A stretch of 64,000 nucleotides of DNA from Pseudoscleropodium purum (GCA_963969395.1 OZ017795.1:29493063-29557062), one strand, 5' to 3'. Positions 1 to 14,967 are shown, counted from the first letter of the stretch. Notes: generated from the letters alone by a model not told the origin. Numbers and translations: made by a program.

Positions 1-1199
1 TTTAAGGCATGAAATGTTTATAGTTGATGTTGGAGGAGGTGTTAACAAAGTGAATCTATTTCAAAAGTACCCCTAAATCTATTTATAAAATCATTGCTTA
101 AATGGTAAAACCGCTTTCAATACCAAGTGAAAAATACTTCTAGGTAGGAATAAATAACTTGATCTTATTTTGAGGGATATTAGATTCTAAGATCTCAAAA
201 CTAGTGAAAGGAAACCAACTTCCAAGCTTGTATTCAAGTCTAGATATGAGATTTAGGCTTTAGTTTGAAAATCATGAGCTTTCAAAGAAACAAAATTGAA
301 TCTTTTTTTGGCCTATTTTTCAAACTTTGTCAACACCAATAATGAACATTTTAATTATTCATTTAAGTATTTTTTTTTCTATTTTACTCTCTTTCTAAAT
401 TAAATTTTTTTGATAATTGGTGTATAAGGTTGGTCCATTGATAATCAATACCTACATTTGGATAAAAAGATGTCACAAGTATGTAGATATTGATTACAAA
501 AGATGAACAATCAAAATATGATTTTTTTAGAGCCTAAGTATTGTACATTTAGAAATAGTACTTGAAGACTTCATAATTAATTCAAATAGTGTCCACATGT
601 TGCATGCTAAAGTTAGTTGGAATCTTCTTTCAATTGCTATTTAAATTTACTATGGCTTTGTTGGTCATTGTGCTAGTAGTGATGTCCACATGAAGGGTTC
701 AAGGGCCCCATTTCCAACTCTAAAGATTGAATTTGGTAGTAGCCCCTCCAAAGCATAATCAACAATATTGCCTTTGAAAAATGGCATGAACCTCTGTTTG
801 TCAATGTAGTTTTGCATACATGCTTTCATCATGGAGGTAGCATTAATTGATATCTCAAGCAAAATGTGGAACATGATGTCTGTGATATATGCTACCACGA
901 AGAGCCCATATGATGATTGGAGATACAACAACAAAATCTTGAGTAGAAATTTACAAAAATTTTAATCCTTGAAGGATCATGGCCTTTTCTCATGAAAAAC
1001 ATTCAAAATTGTCATTTCTATTTTAAAGAGCAAAAAAATTTTAAACTTGTTTTTTGGTACATCTAACCAAAGGATCTTGCACTATGCTAGTAAAAAAATG
1101 TTTGGAAGAAATTTCATATACTTTAACCCAAAAGATTGCATGATATTTGCGTTTAAAGTGAAGAAAACAAGTTTTTTGGCACCTTGCATGACTAGACTA

Positions 1200-1830
1200 T
1201 TTGACTTTGAATTTTCTTCAATTAAATTTTTGGCACTATACATTTTTGAGCTTTAAATACTTATAGTGAGATTTGAATTGAGAGTTTAGGAATTTTAAGA
1301 AACAACAACATTTAATTTTCATTTTAATAAGAATTATTAAGTAGAAGTAGGTACAGGATAGAAGGAAATTTCAATATGTTAATATTCCTAAGATGGAATT
1401 GAAACTCACTATTTCCAACAATGAGATTTTTTTAGTAAGGAAATTCAATCCTACAGAAGTTTTATTTTTGAAAGAGTGTGAAAATTAAGTTCAGAAACAA
1501 ATCTAATACATTGTTTAACAAAAAGATGCTCCATAATTTTTACATCACTAATTCAAATGGAATGAATCAAATCTCCCTATGTAGACAAAATATAATTTAT
1601 GAGCAAAAAATTTCAAATTAATTTCAAGCTTTTGTGGATTTTTTTTGTTGCCCAATCTTTTCTAATTTTGAGCATATTTGGCATAAATTTTGCTCCAAGG
1701 CATCAGTTGAAATAAAAATTATATTTTTTGAAAGCTTATGTATTTTTTTACTTTTAAATTAAAAAAAACATGACAAAAATTGAAATTGTAGAGTCCCTAA
1801 ACTCTAAACCCCAAATCTAGTTTGTTCCCA
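1200..1830 (+). repeat. Dispersed direct repeat, copy A (pair with 4,520-5,200)
   Basis: Shared blocks occur in the same order and orientation in both copies: 'attattaagta', 'ctaagatggaatt', 'caaat(a/g)gaatgaatcaaatct' and 'ttgaaataaaaat(t/c)atattttt'. The copies differ by perhaps a third of positions, so this is an old repeat. No terminal structures or coding potential were identified. A related block ('aaaatgaaatgattcaaag') lies near 45,750, so the family is probably dispersed. Confidence 0.55.
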
Positions 1831-4519
1831 ATGGGGCAATGGTCCTTTAGAGTTCAAATGCAAAAATTTCTCTAAGAACAAATTTATGCCTAATCTCATT
1901 CTATAACCACAGTTTTAAAGAAATAGAATGCATGACCACTAGAAAATGAAACTACTAGATTGATGAGAGGAAAATAAATTTCTGTGTAGCAACATCAATC
2001 CACACTTTTAGAAGAATGAATAAAAATTGCAACTTACTCTATATTCTCATTAAATTGCACTCAAAATCCTCAAGCACCACTTAAAAAAAATCCCCCAAAA
2101 CAAACTCCATGCTTTAAATCCAACAAATCTATTCAAAATATCAGAAAATTCAAGGAAAAAGGAATTGATCCACAATATTACGAAAATTTGCAATACTAAC
2201 CACTATTAAATTACAAAGATCTATACCCTCTAAACTTCTAAAACCTTAGTACAATTTTTGAAAGATGAACCAAAAAAGACGTACCCAAGCTCTTCAAAGA
2301 GTTGGTATCTACAAGGTAAATACAATAATGGTGAGCAACCCTTGTCACCCAAATCAAAACTAGAAAGTTTTGGAAGACAAAAGCATCTCTTAAATTTAGA
2401 CACATATAAGAGAGAATAGGAACCTCAATGATTGCCTTGCTCTTGAGAATACTTTGCCTTGATTCTACTATAATCCAATTTTTTGGACCCTCTTAGAATG
2501 TATAGTAAGATGGTAGGTAGCAAGGCTTTTTTAGACTAGTATCCCCTCTGCTACCCTCACTCAAAAATCCAAAGGCTAGTTTGGGGAGGGATGAAGCCCG
2601 AAAGGTCAAATTTATGACAATCTAGTAAAATTTTGCCAAAAATAAAAGCCTTGGTAGGTAGGTAATTTACAAGGTATAAAATAATGTATTAATCAACCAC
2701 TAATTATCTCAAATGGTTAATCAGTCAATTCTAAGTGCAAGGTTTTGGAAAAAAAATAATAAATAAAAATTCCTTTGAAGGTTTTGGAAAAATGAGATCT
2801 TATACAAAAATCTTTATAAATCATTTTATTTTAGGAATATAATATATAATAGGATTTTGTTTAGAATAACAACCCTTTATTGGAGAGGTTGCTCTTCAAC
2901 TTTTGAAACATATTTTAGAATTACTTTAATTTCTATAGTCTCCAATGTTAATCCTAAAATCCTTGAGAGAAAAAGTGTCTTTTGAACAATTCAAAAGAAA
3001 TTCCATTTAAATATTTCCATTCCATTTCTTTTTAGAGACTTTCTTGAACTCATTTTCAATAAATGGTGTTGGATACTCTTTTATAGTAATATTTTCAACT
3101 TTTATACTCAAAATAAATGACAATTCCATTCACTGTATTTTGGCAACTCATGTATTTTCTCTTTATCTAAATTTTAGCATGCAAAAAAATAATCATTTTA
3201 AAACTTGAGTCCACTTAATGGAATGAAGTTTATTAAGTTTAGTTTCTACTGTAATTTAAAAATCTGGAAAATTCAAAAAATTGAATATTTAACAACAATG
3301 TGGATTTCAGGTGTAAAACCATAAATTGCTAGTCTTTTAATTTAAGAATGACATGGTGAAAATTTAAAATAATTTAAAATTGCAAAAATTGCAAAATTCA
3401 ATGATGAATGGAAGACATGCAATGACATTTGTGAAAGATAAATACAAAAATCACATTTATAGATAATTTAAAAATGAAGTTTGAAAAAATAATTTTAGAC
3501 ATATCATTTTAGGATTATAAGTTTGTAGACTTCAATTGGAAGTCTTGGCAAGTTTAAATTTGTTTTGTTGGTCATTTTGGAGGTGCACGTTGATCAATAT
3601 TTGATGTTGAGCCCTATATTTGTCAATATTACAATCCCAAAGATCCACATTCCATGTTTGCAAAGTTGACTCTATATTCCATTTGGTTTTGTAAATTCTA
3701 TATTAGTTGCTCCAATTTTTTTTTAATTCTATCATTTAAAAAATTCAAAATGTTTTTAGACTTTGTTTTTGGAAACTAATTGAACTTCAATATTTCTACT
3801 AAGTTCTTTCAAAAAACTTTTCAACTCCTTCAATTGTAAAGATATTGAATTATCTAAGGGGTTGAAATTTAGTCTTGTGGATTCAAAATTCCATTATTTT
3901 CATCTTGACTTCATTCTAACATTTTGGTCTTAGCTTTATTCGATTGTTCTTGTCATGGATTCAATTTAGTCATAGCTTCAAATGCACCTATGGTTGCAAA
4001 GGGGACCATATATTTGTTAACTTCAAAGAACAAGATTCATAGTGAAATGGTCAAACATTATATATAATCTAAATTTAGATTTCTAAATTGTGTTTAAATA
4101 TCTATTTTATATTTTTTGATCATAATATTGTATAGTGTCTATCATTGCAAAAGAATTCAATTTATTCGTGTGAAATTATCATCGTTAAAAAAATACCAAA
4201 ACCCCCCATGTTTTAAGTGATAGATTTTAGATGAAATTCAATGTAACAAATTGTGTTTGATGTTATGTTGGACGTTGTTGTTGACATAAAAAGACAAGTT
4301 GTTGCATTGGATGTCACCTAAAATTAGGCACGTAAAACATAGTTTTTTTTTTTATTGAAAATTTGTATCAAAATATGAAAATAAATTATTAAATCTAGCA
4401 ATAAGAATCCAATTAATATTAGTTTTTTTCAAGAGGTACAAGTAGCAAAGGTTTCAAAAATTTTGACCTAGTGGATTGCATTTGAAGTGAAATAAACTTT
4501 TGTTTTGGGACATTGGCTT

Positions 4520-5200
4520 CCTAGATTTTAAGACTTTGAAACTTCTTAGCTTATAATTTTTGAACTAAACTTATTGAATTAAAAAGATTGACTTGAGAGT
4601 GTAAGAAAATAATTTTAAAAATCACAAACTTGATTTTCATTCATATAAAAATTATTAAGTAAAAGTTGGTCTAAGGTTGAACAAAAAACTAAATCATTAA
4701 TAACTCTAAGATGGAATTAGAAGACAATAATTCCAATGGTGAAATTGTTCTAATAAGTGAACTAAACCCTATGAAATAATTTTTTTGAAAACTTATAAAA
4801 ATTGCATTAAAAAAAAATCCCCCTATAAGTTATTTCTTCAAGAAGGTGCTTGGAGTACCCCCCAAAGATGGTCTATAACTTTTTCATCACTAGTCCAAAT
4901 AGAATGAATCAAATCTTTCTACATGGAAGAGATTATTTTTGTGAGAAACAAAATTTAAAAAATATTATTTTGAATTTTTTGGATTTTTATGGTGCCACCT
5001 AGCTAATGAACATTATTATGGGCTTATTAGAGTGACAAAACTTTTGCTTTGAGGCACTGATTTGAAATAAAAATCATATTTTTGAAAAATTGTTGTAGTT
5101 TTTTATCTTTCAAAAAAACCCTCAAAAAATCACAATAAAAATTGAGACTTTAGGATCCTACCTAAAATCCATATTGGCCTTTGAAGAGACATTGGATTTT
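4520..5200 (+). repeat. Dispersed direct repeat, copy B (pair with 1,200-1,830)
   Basis: Second copy of the diverged repeat described at 1,200-1,830, same orientation, with the same series of shared blocks. Boundaries are approximate because the copies fade into AT-rich DNA. Confidence 0.55.
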
Positions 5201-5679
5201 TAGGATTTAAAAACCATTTAAGAAGAAATAAATACAAATGACATACACAAAAAAAATTTGTAATTGTACTTTTAACAACTAGAGCTTGCAATTGCAATAA
5301 TTCTTTTAATTTTCTAATTTTCTAAAATTCTAAATTAGAATAAACGAAAAACTTACAAACTTCATTTTCTTAATCGATTTAAAAATCAAATATTAAAAAT
5401 GTTTATTTGAAAGGCATAATCAAGATTGACTAAGGCAAATCCACTTCTTGGATACACAAACCTTTTAGAGTTAATATAAAAATCCCAGAGATCACTCCAA
5501 AAAGAAGCTAATATTTAATTTTAATTTAAATGTTATTACTAGAAATAAAAATAATAACTATCCTCAATTGAAATTATTGACAACTATAGGTGTGCATAAC
5601 CTTAATGGCACAAAAAAGCCACAAATTCACAATTGAATCAGGGCACACATAGGTAGGTCACCATCCTTCTTATTCTCAT

Positions 5680-5795
5680 CCATCTATACACACTCATCCG
5701 TCCACACACACTCATCCATCCACGCACACTCATCCATCCACTCACACTCATCCCTTCCATTACGCAGCTTTCCGTCGTCGTCGTCGTCGTCGTCA
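5680..5795 (+). repeat. Simple repeats in the SEC3 upstream region
   Basis: Two microsatellite-like tracts lie about 270-390 bp upstream of the SEC3 start codon. First is a degenerate 'cactcatccatcca' tandem (about 5,690-5,757). Then come about seven CGT units (about 5,773-5,794). They mark the shift from AT-rich intergenic DNA to the more GC-rich promoter and 5' leader. No promoter element is assigned. Confidence 0.65.
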
Positions 5796-6067
5796 CCCTC
5801 AACCAGAACTGTCCTTCTCGGACAGCCCCGATCACTGGGCCAAGTGCACAGCTGCTGTCGAATTCCGCCATTGCAAGCAAACGGCCCCGATTGCAGACCA
5901 ACTCACAGATCCGCTGTCACGACATCTCCCCCGTCTCGCAATTTCCCACTCTAACATCCCCTGGAATGACAGATTGAGTAGAGAGATCGCATTAGGGTTT
6001 GCGAGCACTGTCTTTTTGATTGACTGCCGTTGGCGACCTGGAAGATTGTTGGAGAGTTTGGTAAGCG

Positions 6068-9000
6068 ATGGCCGCGAATGGTGGAGTTGGAGAGGACGGG
6101 GGCGACATGAACCAGGCCGTGGAGGCTTTCTTCGCCGGCTCGGAGAATTCCGTGGTCATGGCGTTCCATGTGGCCAAGAGCCAGGCATCGTGGAGTGTGG
6201 CCGGGCGACGCACGCGCCATAGTACGAAGCCGCGCGTTCTGGCTCTCACGGGTATGTGTCTTGTTTTTGAATGATGGATTTGTAGGTTTTGGATGGTTCT
6301 AGGGTTGTCACATGGCAATGCGGGGGAGTTAGTGTGTGTGTTGGAATGGAGTCGCTGAAGACAATGTGACTCTGGGAGGAGATGCGATTCACAATGCCGT
6401 AATGCGATGATAGGTTCGGGACAATGTAGGGGAATCTGTGTCGTAAGGCATCGTTATAATGTACCCTCTCTATTTGTTAGAGCTTGGGAGCAACAGGATT
6501 CTAAATTTTTACTTAAATTTCATATGGACTTTTAGAGACGGATGGTATAGTCACGATAATTTTAATACATTTATTTAAGAAATTTCAAGGTGGAGATTCA
6601 TGAAGGTATAGACGTAAGAAGTTATGCTTCACTGTCGGCTTTCTTCAAGCTTTCAGTTGGAAAGGCATTTTTGGATTTCTTTACAAATGATGCAGGTCAT
6701 CTGAGTAGTGCTCAAGGAACAGTGTGCGTTACTCTATGGGCTATTTTTAAAAGAACATTACATTTATGGAGGTTGAAACAACATAGAATGAAGTGAGAGG
6801 GGGTACGATTAATATAGTTTTTAGCTTACAGCACTTTTGCAACTTGGTAGTACAAAATTTCTAACAATTAAAGTGAAATAATACCTACACGAGTAGTATG
6901 TAGACAGGGCAGACAAATATCAATTTCCAAGTCATGCTTGCAACCAACTTGCTAATTGAAGGCCTACCAAGAGTCTGAATTGATGAGTTGCTGTTTGGTA
7001 ACAAACGTCACTATAGGAGATGGGATCAGGTCCCTAATGGTTTTAGTATCCTCTATTTCGTGATGATTAACAGTAGGCCCTTGAACTTGCGTGACATCTT
7101 CAATGACCTATGGTTGTCTGCCTTCCAAGATGTGGAGAGTATCGTAACTGCAGTACATTAATGAACATAGAGTGGCATGAGGACTGATGCTCGTTTTCTC
7201 TTGGTATGTTCTCTTTTCACCCAATCTTGTACAGTAATGCGAGCAGAACAAACGCAAAAGTTCAAGGTGAAACTACATGTTTTGAAGGAGACTCCAACTG
7301 GTATGCAGGTATGAGAATTAGTCCCTCGGCACCATTTTTTTCGGACAAAGTGACAAGGTCATGATGGATTTAGTTTTACCTGATTGTTTTTTTCAGTTGC
7401 GACTGTGCATGACCGTGAGCCGAGTGGTGATTCTTTTGGGGGCTGGTGTAGTTGAGTTAGTTGGATGTATCGATTAATTGTATTAGGTCTGGTCCAGAAG
7501 CCTCACGCTAAGTTAATTAGTACCTGGTTTTGATACGCTTATTTAGAAATCGTATTCTGGCTTCCTCAGTTTCGTATAGTACATGATGAGTGTCTCTTAC
7601 CTCAAGATTTAGACGTACATGGACCAAGTATGTTACATGTTGGATGCGCAGCCTGCGAAAGTATATAAATTGAAACACCTGAGCAAGGTTGAAGCGGTGT
7701 CTAGTGACAACAGTGGCTGTACCTTCGTGCTGGTTCGCAATCTATTCTCTATTACTCTCTCAAATGCTGGAGCTTTCATTAGTATTCACAAATGTTTGAA
7801 TTTCATGGCGTAATCTGTGGCCATCTTTTCTGTTATTCCAAATTTTTTACACATACAAAAAGTTGCAGTGTGTCATGAAGTCGTTACTAATTTTGGAATC
7901 TCAGAGTTCACGAAGAGCTAAAGCATTTGAATATATTTTTCCTTTGTTTTTCGGACGTTGGTCTACAAATTTTGATAAGTTTGGACGATCGTCAAAGTTT
8001 CCTTAATTATTACGAAATTGACCTGTACCCGTACTTAGGATAACCTTTCATCTGCAACTTTTTTGAGCTTGTCTGTTCAGCTAGTTTTGGTGACTCCATG
8101 AAGTTTGATTTTTTGAGAATTTTTTATTTCAGCCACATGTTGAAGTTTCAAAAGACCATTACAAATGTGGAGAATGCAAATGCTTTTGGTGTCTCAAGCG
8201 TTCTTAAGCATTACCTTCTGAAGTTTGTGAATCTGATTAGTTTGTCTGCGCTCCTGTGATAGGGGTTTGACAATTTGAAGAACAAGCCAGTTGCCCCACC
8301 TCAATGGACTTTGCGGACGCGTGATGATAGGTGAATGCTAAGACCTGTTTACTTTGCCAGTACTTTGGACTCTTAGTTTTTCCCGCTTCAAGATATTTGA
8401 AATTGCTTGATTATATACACTATTCCAAGACTATCGTTTTCCTTCGTTTTACCGTTCTGTAATGCTTCCATACAACGAATTAACATGCAATCAGGTTGGC
8501 GTAATTTTGGATGATTCGTAATTTCATCCGGATTTGTTTGAATGGTGAACTTTAGATTTCCGTTTCCTGTGGAAACGCTATGTCCTGCCTATTATCTTAC
8601 GATCAAAGGACTACTTGGTGTGGTTCATGACTTCGTTTCTGCATTTCAGAAACCACCTTCTTACAGGTATTTTGAAGCTTTGTAAAGAGAACCTGGGGCG
8701 AGTGCCAAAGATTGTGGGCATGGACGTCGTGGAAATGGCACTCTGGGCCCAGGTATTTGTTCTCATCCCTCATCCTACCTGCAGAACTGAAGGAAGAGCT
8801 TGAGTTACTGCGCTTACATTCAGTTTGCCCTTCGTACACTTCAGTGATGAGCTGGTGCAGGTGTAAGGTAATCATTTGTCATCTCTAGGATGGTACTAAT
8901 TCTAGAGCCACCTGTAAATACTTGAATCGTTAACGGTTTTAAATTTAGCTCATGGTTTATTGTAGGCTCATGCGAAAACTCTTCCAAGTGGAGGACCGGC

Positions 9001-12000
9001 TGAAAAAGATGCTGTTGATATTGGAGTGGAGAAGGATGAAAAGGTCAGCGTGGAGAGGGAACTTGTTTCGAAGGCTGAGGAAGAGGATATGGAGGCATTG
9101 CTTGGAACGTATGTCCATTCTCTCACATTTTTGGTATTCCTGACTAAAACGGTCTTTGGCGTTTTGAATTAGTTTATGGAGTCAGATATTGTTCTTAGTC
9201 AGAAACTCTCTCAATGAGCTTTAGCTTGATTTTCACCAGAATTGTGTTTAAATTGGTAGTTCAATTGGCCTTATCAGATTCCTTGATCATCTTGCTATGT
9301 TTTTAATGATATTTGTGTCTTCTTTTGGTCCGCGTATTCAAATGGCATGTGTGTAATGTGGCTCTTACAGGTACGTTCTCGGTATAGATGAGGCAGAGGC
9401 ATTCTCAGAGCGTTTGAAACGTGAACTCACTGCTTTGGAAGCTGCTAATGTGCATGCCATTTTAGAGAGTCAACCACTTGTAGAAGAGGTACGCTTCGTC
9501 CAGTTTCAATGTTAGATTAATTTCACGATTCAACGAGTCTCACTTTGTTTTGGCCAGGTGAGTACTGTTTCTTTGGATTAAACGTTCCTGCTCATGTGAT
9601 TATCTTTTTCCGAATCAAAATTATAATGCAAACAATAAGCAGAAATTGGTTGCAGCACACCATTTAGTAAGATTCAAAGATTGAAGAACTTAACTCACTT
9701 CATAGAGAGTAGCGAAAGAATTGTAGTGGCGAGCTTACCGTTTACATCCGAGCCACGTTTGTTTTCATGTACTTTCAGGTTCTTCAACAGCTAGATGCTG
9801 CCCAAGGAAGTGTTGAAGACATGGACGAATGGCTAGGTATCTTCAATGTGAAATTGCGTCACATGCGAGAAGATATTGAGTCGGTATATATATTACCAGA
9901 CTCCTAATGATTTTTTGTAGGGTCACGAAGCAGAGTTGCATGACTTGCTGTTAGTGGCATAATTGGCAATTCGATAGATGCTACTCCAGAAAATAAGTTT
10001 TGGATCATCATTTTGTCTTGTGAGAGCATATTAGGTGAAATTTTATACAACTCGCCTGGGATTGTTCGTTGCTACCCCTATTTGTATTCACCTGGCATGG
10101 ATGGTAAATAGGTTGAAGTCATGGTCCTCATATAGTCGTTCTACTGGTACCCTGGTATGGACGGTTTATTTAAGAGGATAGTACCTAATGGAATGGTCAT
10201 GGCAGATAGAAGCAAGGAACAACAAACTGGAGTTGCAGGCCCAGAACAATGCAGCTTTAGTGGAAGAATTGAATGCGTTGCTGGAAAAGCTGAGTATCCC
10301 TCCTGAGGTATGGGATCTGACATTTTTGGTGTTCTCGTGTAACCTCGTCTTTCAAGTACTCTTTTTCCAGATCTTAATGGCTCACTTTGAGCTAAATGCA
10401 TATTCATTTACTTTGTGTCTACATCGAATTTCGAATTTCAACGTATATGCGCTGATTGCTTTTGTATGGCAGTATGCAGCAGTTTTGCAGAGCGGAACTT
10501 TTGAAGATGCACGAATGCCTCAGAATTTAGAAGCTTGTGATTGGTTAGCTTCTGCTTTGAGAAGTCTTGACGCCCCGTTTCTAGATGCCAATTATGTTAA
10601 CATGCGTGCTGTAAGCTTCTTGAACCCCGGATAACATAGTTCTGTTGAACACTCGTTGAAGTCGCTTTGAAGATTGTCTCCATGCAGTTGATACTAGAAG
10701 TTAGATGAAGATAATATGTGTTGATGACCACTCGTGACAAAAATACTGGTTCTGATAGCTGTCTAATCTGATGTAACTACACTGACCACCTGATTTTTTG
10801 CAGCAGACTTATAGATGTGCTTAGACTTTTTTTGGTGGATCGCTTCTTTTTTGAGTTGAATTGTCTATGGGTCTGTGAAGTGGCAGGATATTGCGGTATA
10901 TAGCACTCAAAGTTTATGTTTAATGTCAATTACTTGACAAACAATGTGGCTCCTACTAAATTAGGAACTTTGTGAAGCTGTCAATGTGAAATTTGGACAG
11001 CATCAGCCTGAGACACAATGTATAAGTAACAATTCCGAAGCCTTCTGATTAGTTCGCAAGCTCTACTCCTGAATTCAAGCTTTGATGTACGTGCAGGTCA
11101 AGGACAAGCGCTTAGAGCTTGAAAAACTTAAGTCTACTTTTGTTCGAAGAGCATCTGATTTTCTGAGGAAGTACTTTTCTAGTGTGGTTGATTTCATGAT
11201 CAGTGATAAAACCTATTTCTCACAGGTTAGTCTGCAAAACAGAATTTCTCCTGTTATTAATTGTATTCCGCAGCTTGCAGGTTTGCAAATTTTGATGCTT
11301 TTACAGGGCAGTACATGCTGCTACCATTTATTGCTGACAAAATTGTTGGTGTTGAGTCATAAAGAGGGGGCAGTTGAAACGACCGGATCATGCTGATTTG
11401 AGATTTAAATGTCGTACATACGCAAGAATGCTACAACACCTGAAGGTAATCAATCGTATGCATCCTACCCTATGTGCATCTCACAAATGGCTGAGACTGA
11501 ACACTGCCACCGTATTGATCAGTTTTGAAGTCATGTACTGTCCATGACAACCAGGCCGTATGCTTGTCTGCAGAATCTAGATAAAAGTTCACTTGGACCT
11601 TTGCGGAAAGCATATTGTCACTCGCTCAATCTTTTGCTACGTCGTGAGGTATGTGATGAATCGTCAAGTTGCATCTTCTTTTATGTAATTGTACATGAAC
11701 TCTAAATCTTTAATATTTCCTTTTACTATATGTTCTCTCTGCCTGTCATCCCTAATTGCTCTAGGGACCATCCCTGATGATCAAATTTTCAATTTTGGTG
11801 AATAGGCGCGAGAGTTTGCAAATGAGCTTCGTGCCAGCACCAAAGTATCACGGAGCACAGGGGCATGGCTGGACAGTTCCCAGGCTGGCGCAGCACAAGG
11901 TGCTGGAGGAGCAGATACTTCCACAGTGTCTGATGCGTATGCAAAAATGCTCAGAATCTTTATTCCACTTCTTGTGGATGAGGTGAGAATAACCTGTTCC

Positions 12001-14967
12001 CCAAATATTTCTGTTCCCTTTCCATATTCTTGTAGTCGCTTTCCTTTCTTTTTAGTATCAAGCATCATTTTTGCACCTTCCAACTTTTGAACTTCTCAGC
12101 AGTAACCACGCAAATATCCTGTTTGTTTATTCACTTCATGTTCACTATCAGCATTTTCTTTCATATGCAACGGAACACTGTTTCATAGTGACGGTCCTCT
12201 TTTTCGTGTCCTTCGTGTTTCTTATTATCCATCTTGGCGCGCAAAAGACACCTCGATTTAGTTCTTGTTTTCTCCTTTCATTTCTGCAGAGCTCCTTCTT
12301 TGCTTCCTTCATGTGTTTTGAGGTTTTACCTTTGAATCCTCACGGAGCTGAGGATAAGGACGACGACGAAGATGGCGCAAGTCCCGTGGATGCAGACGGG
12401 TTGGATGTCAAGTCCAGTTAAGCGAATCCGGTTCTTTGTGTTGATGTACAATAATTATGTCTTACTGTTCCTTTGTATGCGCGACAGTCCTGACTGAGTT
12501 TTGGATGCAGCTGAACAGAATCCAGCAGAGCTGGAGTCACTGAATCTATCCCTTCAAGAGCTCTTGGACGGAATCCAGGAAGACTTTTATGCGGTGGTCG
12601 ATTGGGCGTATAAAATTGATCCTTTGCGATGCATTTCTATGCAAGGCGTCACAGAGCGATACCTTTCTGCGCAAAAGGCTGATGCTGCAGGTTTTGTGAG
12701 GCGCTTGCTTGCAGATCTTCAGTCCCGGATCAGCCTACAATTCAATCGAGTATGTTTGCACTCTTCATGAAAAAATGTTATTTCCATTTGATTTTGCTTC
12801 AAGTTTCAGTTTGGCATAATCGGTCATTGCTTATTGACACCCCGTATTTTATTATACGGAAGAGCAGTTCCAACCTGTTAATCCTCTAATCATGTTTGAT
12901 TGTCACAGTTTGTAGATGAAGCAAATCTTCAAATTGAGAAGCATGATCGAAATGTAAAACAGATGGGTGTACTATCATACATTCCCAGGTAATATTTCTG
13001 TTGTTTCGCTCATTCTGGTGTATTGGATGCTCTAGAGTTGGGCAATAATCAAATCCAATAGGTTTACGGGTTTTTCATTCCTTCATGTCATGCTGCGTAT
13101 GAATGCACTTCAATATGCAAATGTGGTCTTTCGGTCAAACTTGAAGTACGTCCACTTTCGATGTTGTCTTCCAACTGAGAACTCATCAACTTTTCTGAGT
13201 ATAAGATAGGCTGCTATCCATGGATATAGGTTAGTTTAAAGCATTTCTTAATCATTCATCCCTGAAGGCAGTCTTTTAATGTGTTTCGTACCAAAATAAA
13301 TTCTGCAGAGGGAAACTTGCGACTATTGACTGCCTAGGTGTAATTAATCTTTCTTTTGTTGGTCGGATTAGGTTTGCAGCCCTTGCAGGTCGCATGGAGA
13401 ATCTTATACAAGGCAATTCAAGAGATGTGGTCGACCAGGCTTACATGAAACTGGTAATTTGCATGCAGATGTCATGTTACATAGATATTTATCTTGCTTA
13501 TCAGTGTAGTGGTTTGCTTATATGTGTTATATGAACTCCTCCGAGACGATGTGAGTTGTGGCACTCTCTTGGTATATTTTGATAAGTTCTTGATGAGCAG
13601 GGTTCACGTTTGCAAGTTTTCTTAGCTTTCGGGTCTGCGGGAGCAGTTAATCCAGTGCGGTTTTCGGAAAGTGATGCGCGAACTTGGAAATTGAAACTGA
13701 TAATTCTTGTTATGGGTGGGGTCAGGTGAACACGATGTTTGCTGTGTTGGAACGAATTGCACAGGTTGATCCCAAGTATCAGGACGTTCTTCTTTTGGAA
13801 AATTATGCAGCTTTTCAAAACAGGTTCATCTTCATCGTCCCTTCAGTGGATATCAACCCATTACACTCGTACTTTTTCTCATTATCAGCAATTAGACTAA
13901 GTTTAGAGGAAAATCGAGTTTGAGTGTTAACTAAATACACTAAGTGTCTCAAGATAGAAATTTTGCCATTTCTAGAATTTTCTGATACCTCTTTGTGCTG
14001 ATTACTTTTGCTGTGGTTTTTGTTTTTCAGTATGTTTGATCTTGCAAATGTGGTTCCGACTTTGGCCCGCTACTATCAGCAAGCTAGCGAAGCTTATGAG
14101 CAAGCTTGCACCCGATATATCAACTCAATCATTAATTATGTATGTTCCAACTTCCAAGCGCTGATGAAAAACTACAGTCTGAAATCATTAATCGAACTGA
14201 TATTGCATATTATATGATGCCCCATTGTTGCTTATTTAAATGTGTTGTATGAGCAGCAATTCGAAAGGCTATTTCAATTTGCTCAAAAAGTGGAGAACCT
14301 GCTTTATACCATTAGTCCTGAGGAGATGCCTTTTCAACTTGGATATTCAAAGATGGACCTACGAAAAACATTGAAGGCTAGTCTTTCTGGGGTGCGTTCT
14401 CGAACTTCATTCAATTGTTACCCTTTGAATTTTATAACTTTACGTCAGTCCTTGCTGAGGGTGCTTTATTCTTCAGATATCACCTGCGAGTGTCCAGTCT
14501 TCCTCCTCTTGAGTGCTTAGTGTGAATCCCAAACTGTTCTTTCTCACCTCGTTATGGCAACCTTACGTGCGGTCCGTAGTGTACCTCACGGATAGTTACA
14601 TGCTACTCAACGAGAATTATTTGAAAATTGACAGGTGGAGAAGGCCTTACCAGCGATGTACAAGCGAATGCAAAAGCATCTTACCTCGGAGGAGTTACTC
14701 CCATCGTTATGGGAGAAGTTCAAGGTTCGTAGTCTTCACAGAATACCATACCCTAACATATATGCTGTCTTCCAGTCCATTGATCATTCGTTGACAACCA
14801 TGGCACACGTCACTTGCTTATAGAAATCTGTTATGGATGTGGTGCAGGAAGACTTCATGGACAAGTACGAGTCAGTTGAAGCAATATTAGCTAAGTGCTA
14901 TCCCTCTGAACCACTTACCCCCTCATCAGGAGAGATGAAAGAAATCTTCAAGAATTTCCAAACCTAA
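6068..14967 (+). CDS. SEC3: Exocyst complex component SEC3, 23 exons, 885 aa
   Basis: SEC3 is a subunit of the octameric exocyst that tethers secretory vesicles to the plasma membrane. Proposed coding exons: 6068-6251, 7235-7308, 7652-7732, 8263-8330, 8650-8752, 8966-9108, 9371-9488, 9779-9883, 10206-10307, 10473-10610, 11097-11225, 11365-11445, 11574-11648, 11806-11982, 12290-12416, 12511-12749, 12909-12988, 13372-13453, 13726-13823, 14031-14139, 14257-14391, 14635-14724, 14848-14967. They total 2,658 nt with no stop, and the protein length is close to plant SEC3A (about 887 aa). The N-terminal ~170 residues match the Sec3 PH-like, phosphoinositide-binding region ([23 protein letters not shown]). 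Highly conserved blocks follow: [80 protein letters not shown]. The start is fixed by an in-frame TAA at 6062-6064. An acidic linker (DKDDDEDG) is variable in the family. The exon 3 donor (GTTCGC) and exon 12 acceptor (AAAG/AGG) are the weakest boundaries. Confidence 0.95.

Larger units (their letters stand above)
1..5637. other. AT-rich intergenic DNA, no gene recognised
   Basis: Strongly AT-rich sequence with only short spurious open frames; no conserved protein motif, RNA gene or clear transposon terminus was seen. The one structure I can support is a diverged direct repeat between roughly 1,200-1,830 and 4,520-5,200, listed separately. The rest is probably decayed transposon sequence (inference). 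Confidence 0.6.

Noticed and set aside
6068..6251. Antisense frames across SEC3 exon 1 (5,951-6,318)
   Set aside because: Shadows of the GC-rich first exon with no family similarity.
6590..6796. Possible extra exon in SEC3 intron 1
   Set aside because: No similarity to the family, and exons 1 and 2 join directly in frame (V-M-R-A-E) without it.
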